A stretch of 64,000 nucleotides of DNA. Origin: Magnetospirillum sp. 64-120. GTDB taxonomy: Bacteria > Pseudomonadota > Alphaproteobacteria > Rhodospirillales > Magnetospirillaceae. The notes below the pieces were generated by a model. That model worked only from the letters and a program-made list of their open reading frames with translations. It did not search any database and was not told where the DNA came from. Shown here one piece after another: positions 1-8,564 of this stretch (positions are counted from its first letter, which is position 1; each line of letters begins with the position of its first letter). The stretch spans positions 49,186 to 113,185 of the forward strand of contig MKVK01000022.1 in the NCBI GenBank assembly GCA_001898825.1, written 5' to 3'. A program made the translations under genes and the position numbers.

Positions 1-12
1 AGGACAATTCAC

Positions 13-432
13 ATGAGCAAGATGGAGAAGATTGGCGGTGTCGTTCTCGCCGCCGCGTTGGTGGTTGGCGTCTCTGTGTCCGCGTCGGCAGATCCTAAGG
101 ATTACGCCTTCGTGCCCGTGACCGATCACCTTCAGCCGTCAGCTACGGCGCCCATCGCCGTTCGTCTGATCCATCTGCCGTCGAAAAAGCCGGTGACCGA
201 TGCGATCATCATCCAGTCCAAGCTGGAGATGCCGATGCAGGGCATGGCGCCCATGGCCACCAAGGTTTCGCCCAAGGGCACCGATGGCCAAGGGGTGTAT
301 TCCTTCGTCGGCGACCTGTCTATGGCGGGTCCCTGGACGCTGAACCTGGCCGCCAAGGTCCAGGGCGAGAGCGGCACGGTGACCGGCGCGGTCCCGCTGA
401 TGGTCAGCGGTGGCTCGCATAAAGGTCACTGA
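13..432 (+). CDS. YtkA-like secreted accessory protein of the Cu efflux operon
   Basis: A 139-residue protein with an N-terminal signal peptide (hydrophobic run at residues 9-22, Ala-rich cleavage region near ASA). The rest is a small beta-rich domain with the Met-containing segment EMPMQGMAPM, typical of YtkA-like domains that precede CusB-type adaptors. An AGGA ribosome binding site lies at the very left edge of the window. The gene is 23 bp before the TolC-family gene and in the same direction, so it is probably the first visible gene of the efflux operon. A periplasmic metal-binding role is inferred from the Met residues and context. Confidence 0.7.
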   Translation: MSKMEKIGGVVLAAALVVGVSVSASADPKDYAFVPVTDHLQPSATAPIAVRLIHLPSKKPVTDAIIIQSKLEMPMQGMAPMATKVSPKGTDGQGVYSFVGDLSMAGPWTLNLAAKVQGESGTVTGAVPLMVSGGSHKGH

Positions 433-455
433 CGGAAGATCGAGGGGATAAGGCG

Positions 456-1742
456 ATGGTCCGAATGAAATCGTTGATGGCTGGGGCGGCGATGGCTCTG
501 GTGTTGGTGTCCGCGCCCAGCCTGGGTTGGGCTGATGAAGCCCACCACGGGGCGGTCGGCGCCAGCGTTGACGAGCTTGTGGCCATCGCCAAGTCGATGA
601 ACCCAGAGGTCCAAGTGATGGCCCTCGAAGCCGACGCGGCATCTGCCAGGATCGAAGGCGCTGGAAGCCTGATGGATCCCAAGGTGACGTTCTTGGTCGA
701 GGGGTGGCAGCGCGACTTCCCCAGCTATGCGCCCCGCAGCAGCACGGGCGGCACCGACAAGACCATCCGGATCACCCAGGAATTGCCGTTCTGGGGCAAG
801 CGTGACCTGAAGCGCGAGATCGCTGAGGCCGGAGCCAAGAAGGCGCAGGTGCTCAAGCGTGCCGTCGAGAATGATCTCGTCGCCAAGGTGAAGGTCGCCT
901 ATGCCGAATATCACCAGGCCCATCTCGCCAACGATCTGGCCAAGAACCTGCGGGCGCGCATCGACACCCTCGCCAAGCTGGCGGGCGCGCGCTACGGCCA
1001 GGGTCTGGGACGGCAACAGGACGTCACCCGGGCGGAGGTCGAGAAGGGCATGCTCGGCACTGAGATCGCCCGCATGGAGGCGGAGCGGCGTAAAGCCCGC
1101 GTGCGCATCAACCGGCTGCTGAACCGCGATCTGGCGGCCCCGCTGATCGAGGCGCCCAATCCGCGTCCTATCCCGCCCAAGGAAGCGCTCGACCTCGCCG
1201 CCCTGACCGACCGGGCGCAGTCGTCCAACCCGGAATTGGTCGCCCAGGAGGCCACCATTCAGGGCGCCGATCGCACCGTCGCGCTCGCCGAGAAGAGTTG
1301 GTATCCGGACTTCGAGGTGGGCGTGGGCGCCATGCGCCGCGAAGGCCGCTTCGAGAACTACGAAGCCATGGTGACGATGAACATTCCCATCCAGTGGGGG
1401 CTTCGGGATTCGGAAATCGGTGAAGCCAAGGCCATGTCAGCTGCCGCCCGCCAGCGGCGCAAGGCGCGGGAGATCGAGGTCGGCAACGAGGTCCAAGAGG
1501 CCTATTTCAATCTCGACGCGGCGCGCCAGGTCGAGAAGTTGCTGCGCGAGAACGCGCTCCCGCAGGCTGAGATCGGCTTCCAGGCCGCCGCCAAGTCCTA
1601 CGAACTCGGCCGCACCGAGTTCCTCGATGTGCTGATGGCCGAGCAGCAGCTGTGGAAGACCAACATCGATCTGCTCAAGGTTCAACTGGACCAGCAGATG
1701 GCGCTCGCCGAAATCGAAAAGCTGATCGGAGGCGAACTATGA
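456..1742 (+). CDS. TolC-family outer membrane channel of Cus/Czc-type efflux
   Basis: A 428-residue outer membrane factor: signal peptide (about residues 1-24), then two repeated coiled-coil halves typical of the OEP family, with the second half containing the conserved pattern around EVQEAYFNLDAARQ. It would form the outer-membrane exit duct for the RND pump encoded downstream. The stop overlaps the start of the adaptor gene (ATGA), showing translational coupling. CusC and CzcC are hard to separate by eye, but the downstream pump has the Met residues of Cu/Ag exporters, so a CusC role is inferred. Confidence 0.88.
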   Translation: MVRMKSLMAGAAMALVLVSAPSLGWADEAHHGAVGASVDELVAIAKSMNPEVQVMALEADAASARIEGAGSLMDPKVTFLVEGWQRDFPSYAPRSSTGGTDKTIRITQELPFWGKRDLKREIAEAGAKKAQVLKRAVENDLVAKVKVAYAEYHQAHLANDLAKNLRARIDTLAKLAGARYGQGLGRQQDVTRAEVEKGMLGTEIARMEAERRKARVRINRLLNRDLAAPLIEAPNPRPIPPKEALDLAALTDRAQSSNPELVAQEATIQGADRTVALAEKSWYPDFEVGVGAMRREGRFENYEAMVTMNIPIQWGLRDSEIGEAKAMSAAARQRRKAREIEVGNEVQEAYFNLDAARQVEKLLRENALPQAEIGFQAAAKSYELGRTEFLDVLMAEQQLWKTNIDLLKVQLDQQMALAEIEKLIGGEL

Positions 1743-3232
1743 AGCGCGCTGGCGCCCTCGTTGCCGGTGTCGCCGTCGTCGCGGCGCTAGGGGCAGGCTA
1801 CTGGGCAGGTCGGCAGTCTTCGCCGACCGCTCCGACCGTCAACACCCCTCCTGCGGCTGAAGCCCATGCGGGCCATGGCGCTGCTCCGGCCCCTCAGCCG
1901 ACGGGCGGGCATGACGCAGCCGCGCATGTTGCCGCCCAGGTGCAACAGGAAAGGGCGATCCTGTATTACCAGCACCCGGAAGGCAAAGCGGATTACTCCC
2001 CGGTGCCCAAGAAGGACGAGAAGGGCCGCGACTACACCCCGGTCTACGCCGACCCCGAGCCTCAACCGGCGCCCGTGCAGCAGGCGGCCAAGCCCAAGGG
2101 CCAGGGGAAGATCCTCTACTACCGCAACCCCATGGGGCTTCCCGACACCTCTCCCGTGCCCAAGAAGGACAACATGGGGATGGACTATATCCCCGTCTAT
2201 GAAGGCGACGACGAGGGCGGCAACACGCTCAAGATCAGCCTCGACAAGGTGCAGAAGCTCGGCGTGAAGACCGAGGCTGCGGTCCTGCGCACCTTGACGC
2301 GCCCGATCCGCGCCGTCGGCACCGTGCAGGTCGACGAGCGCCAACTGCATGTGGTCTCGCCCAAGTTCGAGGGCTACATCGAGCGACTGAATGTGAACCA
2401 GACTGGCCAGCCGGTCCGTCGCGGCCAGTCGCTGATGGAGATCTACAGCCCCGATCTGGTGCTGGCCCAGCAGGAATACCTCGTCGCCATTCAGAGTGCC
2501 CGCTCGCTCGAAAACGCCAGCCCCGAGGCCCAGCAGGCTGCGCGGTCGCTGGCCGAGGGCGCCCTTGCGCGCCTGAAGAACTGGGACATCCCGGCGGGCC
2601 AGATCGAGCGCCTGCGCAATGGCGGGCAGGCGACCCGCACCTTGTCGCTGGCCTCGCCGGTCTCGGGCGTGGTGCTGGAGAAGCGCGCCATCCAAGGAAT
2701 GCGGTTCATGCCCGGCGAGATGTTCTACCAGATTGCCGACCTCTCCAATGTCTGGGTGATCGCCGAGGTGTTCGAACAGGACCTCGCTCAGGTTGACGTC
2801 GGCCAGAAGGCGGAGGTGTCGTTCAACGCGCTCCCGGGCATGAGTTTCACCGGCAAGGTTACGTTCGTCTACCCGACGGTGACCCCTGAAACCCGCACCG
2901 CCAAGGTGCGGATCGAATTGCCCAACCATGAGGGTCATCTGCGGCCCGCACTCTATGGCACCGTCCATTTGGCGGCCCCCGTGGCGAGTGGCCCCGTGGT
3001 TGCTGTCCCCGACTCGGCCGTGCTCGACACTGGCGCCCGTCAGGCGGTTCTCGTCGAGCGAGGCGAGGGCCTCTACGAACCCCGCGAGATTAAGACCGGC
3101 ACCCGAGCCGATGGCTTCGTGGAGGTTCTGGAGGGCATCAAGGAAGGCGAGCGCGTGGTGGTGCGGGCCAACTTCCTGATCGACGCGGAGAGCAACCTCA
3201 AGGCGGCCCTCCAGGGCTTCCATAATCACTGA
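1739..3232 (+). CDS. cusB: CusB-like periplasmic adaptor with two heavy-metal-binding domains
   Basis: A 497-residue membrane fusion protein. The ATG at 1739 overlaps the previous stop and gives a clean N-terminal membrane anchor; the frame is open further upstream but has no better start. After a His-rich linker (AEAHAGHGAAP) there are two copies of the small domain usually seen as YxCPMHP in this family: residues around 77-105 (YYQHPEGKADYSPVPKKD) and 127-155 (YYRNPMGLPDTSPVPKKD). Both lack the Cys, and the first also lacks the Met. The usual barrel-sandwich, alpha-hairpin and beta-barrel adaptor domains follow. It links the RND pump to the outer membrane channel and probably hands over Cu(I)/Ag(I). 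Confidence 0.88.
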   Translation: MKRAGALVAGVAVVAALGAGYWAGRQSSPTAPTVNTPPAAEAHAGHGAAPAPQPTGGHDAAAHVAAQVQQERAILYYQHPEGKADYSPVPKKDEKGRDYTPVYADPEPQPAPVQQAAKPKGQGKILYYRNPMGLPDTSPVPKKDNMGMDYIPVYEGDDEGGNTLKISLDKVQKLGVKTEAAVLRTLTRPIRAVGTVQVDERQLHVVSPKFEGYIERLNVNQTGQPVRRGQSLMEIYSPDLVLAQQEYLVAIQSARSLENASPEAQQAARSLAEGALARLKNWDIPAGQIERLRNGGQATRTLSLASPVSGVVLEKRAIQGMRFMPGEMFYQIADLSNVWVIAEVFEQDLAQVDVGQKAEVSFNALPGMSFTGKVTFVYPTVTPETRTAKVRIELPNHEGHLRPALYGTVHLAAPVASGPVVAVPDSAVLDTGARQAVLVERGEGLYEPREIKTGTRADGFVEVLEGIKEGERVVVRANFLIDAESNLKAALQGFHNH

Positions 3233-3246
3233 GCCGGAGACCACCC

Positions 3247-6200
3247 ATGATCGCCGGTCTCATCCGCTGGTCCGCCAAGAACGTCTTCCTGGTGCTGCTG
3301 GCCACCGTGTTCGTGATCGGCGCGGGCGTGCTGTCGGTGAAGCGCCTGCCCCTGGACGCGCTTCCCGATCTGTCCGACGTGCAGGTGATCCTCTACACGG
3401 AATACCCCGGCCAGGCGCCGCAGGTGGTCGAGGATCAGGTCACCTACCCGCTGACCACGGCCATGCTCTCGGTCCCGCAGTCCAAGCTGGTGCGCGGCTT
3501 CTCGTTCTTCGGCGTCAGCTTCGTCTACATCATTTTCGAGGACGGCACCGACATCTACTGGGCGCGATCCCGCGTCCTTGAATACCTGAATTTCGCCGCC
3601 AAGCGGCTGCCGCCCGGTGTGACGCCCTCCCTCGGCCCGGACGCTACCGGCGTGGGCTGGGTCTACCAGTACGTTGTCCAGGCCAAGGACCGCACGCTGG
3701 CCGAACTCCGCACCATTCAGGACTGGTATCTGCGCTATCAGCTGGCCAAGGCCGAGGGCGTCGCCGAGGTCGCCAGCATGGGCGGCTTCGTCCAGCAGTA
3801 CCAGGTGGTCGTCGACCCTCAGCGCCTCCAGGCCTACAACATTCCGCTGGCGAAGGTCACCGAGGCGATCCGCAAGAGCAACATTGATGTCGGTGGTCGC
3901 GTCGTCGAGATGGCCGAGACAGAGTTCGTGGTGCGCGGACGCGGCTACCTCAAGGGTGTCCCGGACATCGAGCAGATCGTGCTCAAGGTCCAGGCGGGCA
4001 CCCCGGTTCTGCTGCGCGATGTCGCCCGCGTCGAACTCGGGCCGGATGAGCGCCGTGGTCTCGGCGAACTCAACGGCGAGGGGGAGGCCGTCAGCGGCAT
4101 CGTCGTCCAGCGCTTCGGCCAGAATGCGCTGGCCGTCATCGAGAGCGTGAAGGACAAGATCGCCGAGGTGTCCTCCGGCCTTCCGGAAGGCGTCAGCATC
4201 GAGGCCGTGTACGACCGCTCCGATCTCATCCTGCGGGCAGTCGAGACCCTCAAGTACACGCTGATCGAGGAAAGCATCATCGTCGCGGTGGTGTGCGTCG
4301 TCTTCCTCCTGCATGTCCGTTCGGCCCTGGTGGCCATCATCATGCTGCCGGTCGGCGTGCTGATCGCGGTCATCGTGATGGACTGGATGGGAATGACCTC
4401 CAACATCATGAGCCTGGGCGGCATCGCCATCGCCGTGGGCGCCATGGTCGATGCCGCCATCGTGATGATCGAGAACGCGCACAAGCACCTGGAGCGCATG
4501 AAGCCGGGCGACAGCCGGGCGCAGGCCCTGATCGACGCCGCCATCGAGGTCGGCCCCAGCCTGTTCTTCGGCCTGCTGATCATCACCGTGTCGTTCCTGC
4601 CGGTGTTCACCCTGGAAGCGCAGGAAGGCCGCCTGTTCAAGCCGCTCGCCTTCACCAAGACCTTCGCCATGGCGGGCGCCGCCTTCCTGTCGGTGACCCT
4701 GGTCCCGGTCCTGATGATGCTGTTCATCCGGGGCAAGATCCTCCCCGAGCGCAAGAACCCCATCAACCGCTTCCTAATCTGGATCTATCGCCCGGCGATC
4801 AGCGGTGTGCTCAAGGCCAAGATCCTCACCATCGTTGTGGCGCTGGTGGCCTTGGTGGCCTCGGTGTGGCCGCTCACCAAGATCGGTTCCGAGTTCATGC
4901 CGTCGCTGAACGAGGGCACCATCCTCTACATGCCCACCACCCTGCCGGGCCTGTCGATCACCAAGGCGGCCGAACTGCTCCAGGTGCAGGACCGCATCAT
5001 CAAGAGTTTCCCCGAGGTGCAGTCCGTCTTCGGCAAGGCCGGTCGTGCGTCCACCGCCACCGACCCGGCGCCGACCGAGATGTTCGAGACAATCATCAAC
5101 CTCAAGCCCGAGAGCGAATGGCGCCCTGGGATGACCACCGAGAAGCTGATCGCCGAGATGGACAAGGCGCTGCAGATGCCGGGCGTGTCCAACGCCTGGA
5201 CCATGCCGCTGCGCGCCCGCATCGACATGCTCTCCACCGGCATCCGCACGCCCATCGGCATCAAGGTCTTCGGCAAGGACCTCGACGAAATGGAGAAGCT
5301 GGCCCGCCAGATCGAGGCGGTGGTCAAGGCGGTGCCGGGCACCACCTCGGCCTACGCCGAGCGCATCGGCGGCGGCTACTATCTCGACATCCAGCCGGAT
5401 CGCGCCCAGTTGGCCCGCTACGGCCTGACCATCGACGACCTGAACGAGGTCATCCTGACCGCCCTGGGCGGCGAGTCGGTGACCACGACGGTCGAAGGCC
5501 GCGAGCGGTTCAGCGTCAACGTCCGCTATCCGCGCGAATTCCGCTCGGACCCGCAGGCCATCGCCACCCGCGTGCTGGTCAACACCATGGACGGCACCTC
5601 CATCCCGCTGGGTCAGCTGGCCAAGGTGCGCCTGACCAAGGGACCGGCGGGCATTCGTACCGAGAACGCGCTGCTGTCGGCCTACATCTACGTCGACATC
5701 CGCGACCGCGACATCGGCGGCTATGTCGCCGAGGCGCGCAAGGCCGTCCAGGACAACGTGGCGATGCCGCCCGGCTACTTCGTCACCTGGTCGGGGCAGT
5801 TCGAGTACATGGAGCGCGCCATCGAGAAGCTGAAGATCGTGGTGCCGCTCACCATCCTCATCATCTTCCTGCTGCTCTACCTCAACTTCAAACGGGTGAC
5901 CGAGACCCTGATCGTCATGCTGTCGCTGCCCTTCGCCCTTGTCGGCGGGCTGTGGCTGCAATGGTATCTCGGCTTCAACATGAGCGTGGCGGTGGCGGTC
6001 GGCTACATCGCCCTGGCGGGCGTGGCCGCCGAGACGGGCGTGGTGATGTTGATCTACCTCGACCACGCCTTGAAGGACCTCAAGGCCAAGCGCGAGGCCG
6101 AAGGCAAGGAGTTCACCCGCGCCGACCTCTACGAGGCCATCATGGAGGGCGCCGTCGAGCGCGTGCGCCCGAAGATGATGACGGTGGTGGCCATCATGGC

Positions 6201-6423
6201 GGGCCTGCTGCCCATCATGTGGAGCACCGGCACCGGCTCGGAGGTCATGCGCCGTATCGCCATGCCCATGGTTGGCGGCATGGTGTCATCGACCATCCTC
6301 ACCCTCATCGTCATCCCCGCCATCTACGCGCTGATCAAGCAGGTCGGGTTGCCCCGCCATCCGGCGGCACCCGCGCCGACGGTCGAGGCGCCTGTGCCGG
6401 AGCACGAACCGGCGCGCGTCTAG
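3247..6423 (+). CDS. cusA: CusA-type heavy-metal RND efflux pump
   Basis: A 1058-residue inner membrane RND transporter of the heavy-metal efflux family: N-terminal TM helix, two large periplasmic loops and two clusters of TM helices. The TM4 region carries the proton-relay Asp in AVGAMVDAAIVMIENAH. Three methionines, M562 (LYMPT), M612 (TEMFE) and M661 (IDMLS), are 50 and 49 residues apart, the same spacing as the Cu-binding triad recalled for E. coli CusA (M573, M623, M672). This favours Cu(I)/Ag(I) over Zn/Co/Cd. The start is 14 bp after the adaptor stop with a GGAG site, so the pump, adaptor and channel form one operon. Confidence 0.92.
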   Translation: MIAGLIRWSAKNVFLVLLATVFVIGAGVLSVKRLPLDALPDLSDVQVILYTEYPGQAPQVVEDQVTYPLTTAMLSVPQSKLVRGFSFFGVSFVYIIFEDGTDIYWARSRVLEYLNFAAKRLPPGVTPSLGPDATGVGWVYQYVVQAKDRTLAELRTIQDWYLRYQLAKAEGVAEVASMGGFVQQYQVVVDPQRLQAYNIPLAKVTEAIRKSNIDVGGRVVEMAETEFVVRGRGYLKGVPDIEQIVLKVQAGTPVLLRDVARVELGPDERRGLGELNGEGEAVSGIVVQRFGQNALAVIESVKDKIAEVSSGLPEGVSIEAVYDRSDLILRAVETLKYTLIEESIIVAVVCVVFLLHVRSALVAIIMLPVGVLIAVIVMDWMGMTSNIMSLGGIAIAVGAMVDAAIVMIENAHKHLERMKPGDSRAQALIDAAIEVGPSLFFGLLIITVSFLPVFTLEAQEGRLFKPLAFTKTFAMAGAAFLSVTLVPVLMMLFIRGKILPERKNPINRFLIWIYRPAISGVLKAKILTIVVALVALVASVWPLTKIGSEFMPSLNEGTILYMPTTLPGLSITKAAELLQVQDRIIKSFPEVQSVFGKAGRASTATDPAPTEMFETIINLKPESEWRPGMTTEKLIAEMDKALQMPGVSNAWTMPLRARIDMLSTGIRTPIGIKVFGKDLDEMEKLARQIEAVVKAVPGTTSAYAERIGGGYYLDIQPDRAQLARYGLTIDDLNEVILTALGGESVTTTVEGRERFSVNVRYPREFRSDPQAIATRVLVNTMDGTSIPLGQLAKVRLTKGPAGIRTENALLSAYIYVDIRDRDIGGYVAEARKAVQDNVAMPPGYFVTWSGQFEYMERAIEKLKIVVPLTILIIFLLLYLNFKRVTETLIVMLSLPFALVGGLWLQWYLGFNMSVAVAVGYIALAGVAAETGVVMLIYLDHALKDLKAKREAEGKEFTRADLYEAIMEGAVERVRPKMMTVVAIMAGLLPIMWSTGTGSEVMRRIAMPMVGGMVSSTILTLIVIPAIYALIKQVGLPRHPAAPAPTVEAPVPEHEPARV

Positions 6424-6440
6424 TGTCAGGAGGAGCACCC

Positions 6441-6914
6441 ATGGGTCTCAGATTCAGCAAGTCCACCAAGAAAGCCGTCCTCGTCTCGGCTGCCCTGGCC
6501 TTCGTCATCGGCTGCGGCGCAGCCCTCATGCCCGTGTCGACGCCCGCCGTCGCGCGCGAGGCGGTGGTCTACAAGAACCCCAGCTGCGGCTGCTGCAAGG
6601 GGTGGGCGACGTACCTCCAGCGTAATGGCTACAAGGTCACCGTCATCGAGCGCGAGGACATGGACAAGGTGAAGGACGAAATGGGCGTCCCGGAACCCCT
6701 GCGCTCGTGCCATACCGCCAAGATCGACGGGGCGGTGGTTGAAGGCCATGTCCCGCTGGAAGCGATCGAAAAGTTCCTGTCCGAGCCGCGCAAGGCCAAA
6801 GGCCTCGCTTCTCCCGGCATGCCCTCGGGTTCGCCGGGCATGGATGGACCGAAGGAGCCAAACCCCATCTACACCTTCGGCGCTTCCGGCCAGAAGCTGT
6901 TTGGCACCTACTGA
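6441..6914 (+). CDS. DUF411 family secreted metal-binding protein
   Basis: A 157-residue protein starting at 6441 after an AGGAGG-type site (aggaggagcaccc). The N-terminus is a signal anchor (VLVSAALAFVIGCGAALM) and the mature domain is thioredoxin-like in outline, with the NPSCGCCKGW motif diagnostic of DUF411 and a later Cys in PLRSCHTAKIDG. A Met/Pro/Gly-rich tail follows. DUF411 proteins commonly sit in copper-resistance loci and are thought to bind Cu. It lies 17 bp behind the pump gene in the same operon. Confidence 0.85.
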   Translation: MGLRFSKSTKKAVLVSAALAFVIGCGAALMPVSTPAVAREAVVYKNPSCGCCKGWATYLQRNGYKVTVIEREDMDKVKDEMGVPEPLRSCHTAKIDGAVVEGHVPLEAIEKFLSEPRKAKGLASPGMPSGSPGMDGPKEPNPIYTFGASGQKLFGTY

Positions 6915-6925
6915 GGGGTCTCTCG

Positions 6926-7120
6926 GTGTCGATCAATCGTTCTCGAAAAACAGGGCCAGTAAATATCGCCATCTTATCCGAGGAATTGGCGCGATCTTGC
7001 CACTCTGTCGCCGAGTTGAATGCGGTATGCGACGTCTGCGCTCGGCTGCATCGCCTTGACCCGGAGCAGGAGCAAGACTTGCTGGCGGCGTCGGAAGCTG
7101 CATTCAAGCAGCTGGATTAA
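6926..7120 (+). CDS. Small hypothetical protein, 64 aa
   Basis: A short frame with a GTG start 11 bp after the DUF411 gene and a weak GAGGGG ribosome site. The product is acidic and mostly helical with four groups that could bind metal (C26, C37, C40 and nearby His), including CDVC. No family recognised. Position at the end of the efflux operon and just upstream of a predicted operator makes it plausible as the last cistron, but codon bias alone does not prove it is expressed. Confidence 0.4.
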   Translation: MSINRSRKTGPVNIAILSEELARSCHSVAELNAVCDVCARLHRLDPEQEQDLLAASEAAFKQLD

Positions 7121-7135
7121 CCACGTCTTAGAAAG

Positions 7136-7159
7136 TCACATTTCTTTACGTTCTTTTAC
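7136..7159 (+). promoter_or_regulatory. TTAC direct-repeat operator (copy 1)
   Basis: TCAC at 7136, TTAC at 7146 and TTAC at 7156 are spaced exactly 10 bp apart, 110 bp before the gene at 7246. The same TTAC-N6-TTAC pattern occurs before two other genes of the metal block (7841 and 11884). Direct repeats with 10-11 bp period are the usual binding mode of OmpR-family response regulators, so a CopR/CusR-like regulator outside the window is a candidate. Function is inferred. Confidence 0.5.
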
Positions 7160-7245
7160 GGCTGAATTCGTCAGCCAGTTACATAGTCAGTGTTCAATCT
7201 CTCCATGCCGCCGATGACGCGGCGATGACAAAATGGAGAGCACAG

Positions 7246-7689
7246 ATGTTCAAGAAGTTCGCAATCGTCGCCATTCCTGCTTTTGCCATTCTGGTTGGCG
7301 GTGTCGGCGCCGCTCAGGCGGCGGGTAAGTGCGACGCATCCATCAAGGAAGTTCAGGCCAAGTGGGACAAGATGTACCCGATGGGCATGGATCGTCCCGG
7401 CGGTTCCGGCTATCAGTCGGTGACCGACAGCTTCCGCATCGCCAAGGAAAGGTGCGCGAAGGGCGATCAGGAAGCCGAGCACTATTTGAACATCGTGCGC
7501 GCGCATCTGGGCATGCCCGAGGTGGCCACCGGCCACAAGCCGAATCCCCCGAACACGGAAACCCTGCACAGCGACGGCCCTTCCGCCCATCATGACGCTC
7601 CCACCACCCCGGCGATGGGCAGCAAGGCTGGTCCTGCCGGGCAGGACATCAAGCCCGACGGGGCCACTGCGCCGGTTCTCGGCAAGTAA
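7246..7689 (+). CDS. Secreted HSDGPS-HHD protein, paralogue 1
   Basis: A 147-residue protein starting at 7246 (GGAGAGCACAG upstream; an in-frame ATG at 7225 has no site). Signal peptide at residues 1-25 ending AQA. The mature part has two conserved Cys (CDASIKEVQ... and KERCAKGD), a helical core with DSFRIAKE, and a C-terminal segment HSDGPSAHHDAPTTPAMGS. It is clearly related to the product of 7953-8399. No known family recognised. The signal peptide, the His-rich motif and the position within a copper island suggest a periplasmic metal-binding role; this is inference. It ends just before a strong hairpin. Confidence 0.75.
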   Translation: MFKKFAIVAIPAFAILVGGVGAAQAAGKCDASIKEVQAKWDKMYPMGMDRPGGSGYQSVTDSFRIAKERCAKGDQEAEHYLNIVRAHLGMPEVATGHKPNPPNTETLHSDGPSAHHDAPTTPAMGSKAGPAGQDIKPDGATAPVLGK

Positions 7690-7740
7690 CCCGCTCGGCG
7701 GCCCGACCTTTCTGCCCCAATATTATGGCGGGACGTCGAA

Positions 7741-7768
7741 GCGACCGGAGAATTATTTCTCCGGTCGC
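7741..7768 (+). terminator. Hairpin terminator after paralogue 1
   Basis: A perfect 12-bp stem (gcgaccggagaa / ttctccggtcgc) with a 4-nt loop, 52 bp after the stop at 7689. Only short T runs follow, so it may be imperfect as an intrinsic terminator. A similar ccggaga stem ends the paralogous gene at 8450, so gene and terminator appear to have duplicated together. Confidence 0.7.
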
Positions 7769-7840
7769 ACTCATTTTGATCAACAAGGTCAACATGGCGC
7801 TCACATCATGGTGCCTTTGCGGTTCTTGTGATTCTGCCAG

Positions 7841-7854
7841 TTACAAACCTTTAC
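7841..7854 (+). promoter_or_regulatory. TTAC direct-repeat operator (copy 2)
   Basis: TTAC at 7841 and 7851 (ttacaaacctttacctg), 112 bp before the second paralogue, almost the same distance as copy 1 from its gene. The match to copy 3 at 11884 (ttacaaaaatttacctg) extends over 15 of 17 bases, which is more than expected by chance for intergenic DNA of this GC content. Probable binding site of a shared metal-responsive regulator. Confidence 0.55.
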
Positions 7855-7952
7855 CTGTGCCGTCGTCGACCATTTACGATCAAGGGTTAGCTTAGTCCTC
7901 ATCAGGAGCGGTTCCCTGCCGCTCCGAAGACAACAGAGAGATGAGGCTGATC

Positions 7953-8399
7953 ATGAAGACCATTCGCCTGTTCGCCCTCGCCATCCCCGCCATCGCGCTG
8001 ATGGGAGCCGCCGCCGCGCAGGCCGCCGAGCCGTCCTGCAAAGACAACATCACGGAAGTCCAGAAGCAGTGGGACAAGGTGTACCACCGCGAGTCCCAGG
8101 GTGCCCACCCGCAGGTGAAGGACAACTTTCGCATCGCCAAGGAGCTTTGCGCCCAGGGCAAAGGCGCCGAGGCTACCAGCTACCTGGACGTCGTGCGCGG
8201 TCACCTGAACATGCCGGTGATCAAGGCCAGCAAGACCGACCGTGTGCCCGCCGAGAAGTTGCATAGCGACGGCCCGAGCGAGCACCACGACGCCAAGACC
8301 ACTCCGGCGATGGGCAGCAAGGCTGGTCCTGCGGCGCCGGAGACGATGCACAGCGACGGTCCCAGCACCCATCACGACCCGCAGTTGAAGGCCAAGTAA
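7953..8399 (+). CDS. Secreted HSDGPS-HHD protein, paralogue 2
   Basis: A 148-residue paralogue of the 7246-7689 product. ATG at 7953 is preferred (AGATGAGG upstream), with an in-frame ATG at 7941 possible. Signal peptide ending AAQAAE, then the shared core with two Cys (PSCKDNITEVQKQWDKVY... and KELCAQGKG) and VKDNFRIAKE. The C-terminus carries the motif twice (HSDGPSEHHDAKTTPAMGS and HSDGPSTHHD) where paralogue 1 has it once. The family is not recognised. Presence of its own operator and terminator indicates it is transcribed as a single gene. Confidence 0.75.
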   Translation: MKTIRLFALAIPAIALMGAAAAQAAEPSCKDNITEVQKQWDKVYHRESQGAHPQVKDNFRIAKELCAQGKGAEATSYLDVVRGHLNMPVIKASKTDRVPAEKLHSDGPSEHHDAKTTPAMGSKAGPAAPETMHSDGPSTHHDPQLKAK

Positions 8400-8449
8400 G
8401 AGGCGCGGCGGCGTCCAAGTATTAGCCCCCACCATGCGGCGCGCCGCCG

Positions 8450-8482
8450 GACGGCCGGAGAACTGCTCTCCGGCCGTCTTTC
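8450..8482 (+). terminator. Intrinsic terminator after paralogue 2
   Basis: Stem gacggccggaga / tctccggccgtc (12 bp) with a 5-nt loop, followed by tttcttt. It separates the copper-related genes from the nuclease unit that starts at 8565. Confidence 0.8.
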
Positions 8483-8564
8483 TTTGTGGTGTCGACCACG
8501 CTCGCTTTAGCTTGGGCTTCCGACGTGGCATTCTACCGTGGCTGTAGTTTCTACGGGCGAAAGC

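Noticed and set aside
3226-4488. Long antisense open frames opposite cusA and other GC-rich genes (also opposite the Cu ATPase, CheA and CcoI)
   Set aside because: They mirror the codon bias of the strong genes on the other strand, have low-complexity His/Asp/Gly or Arg-rich products and lack ribosome sites.
4293-6440. An 873-residue frame running from within cusA into the DUF411 gene
   Set aside because: The part before 6441 is out of frame with cusA and reads as Arg/His/Gly-rich noise; the real gene starts at 6441 with its own ribosome site.
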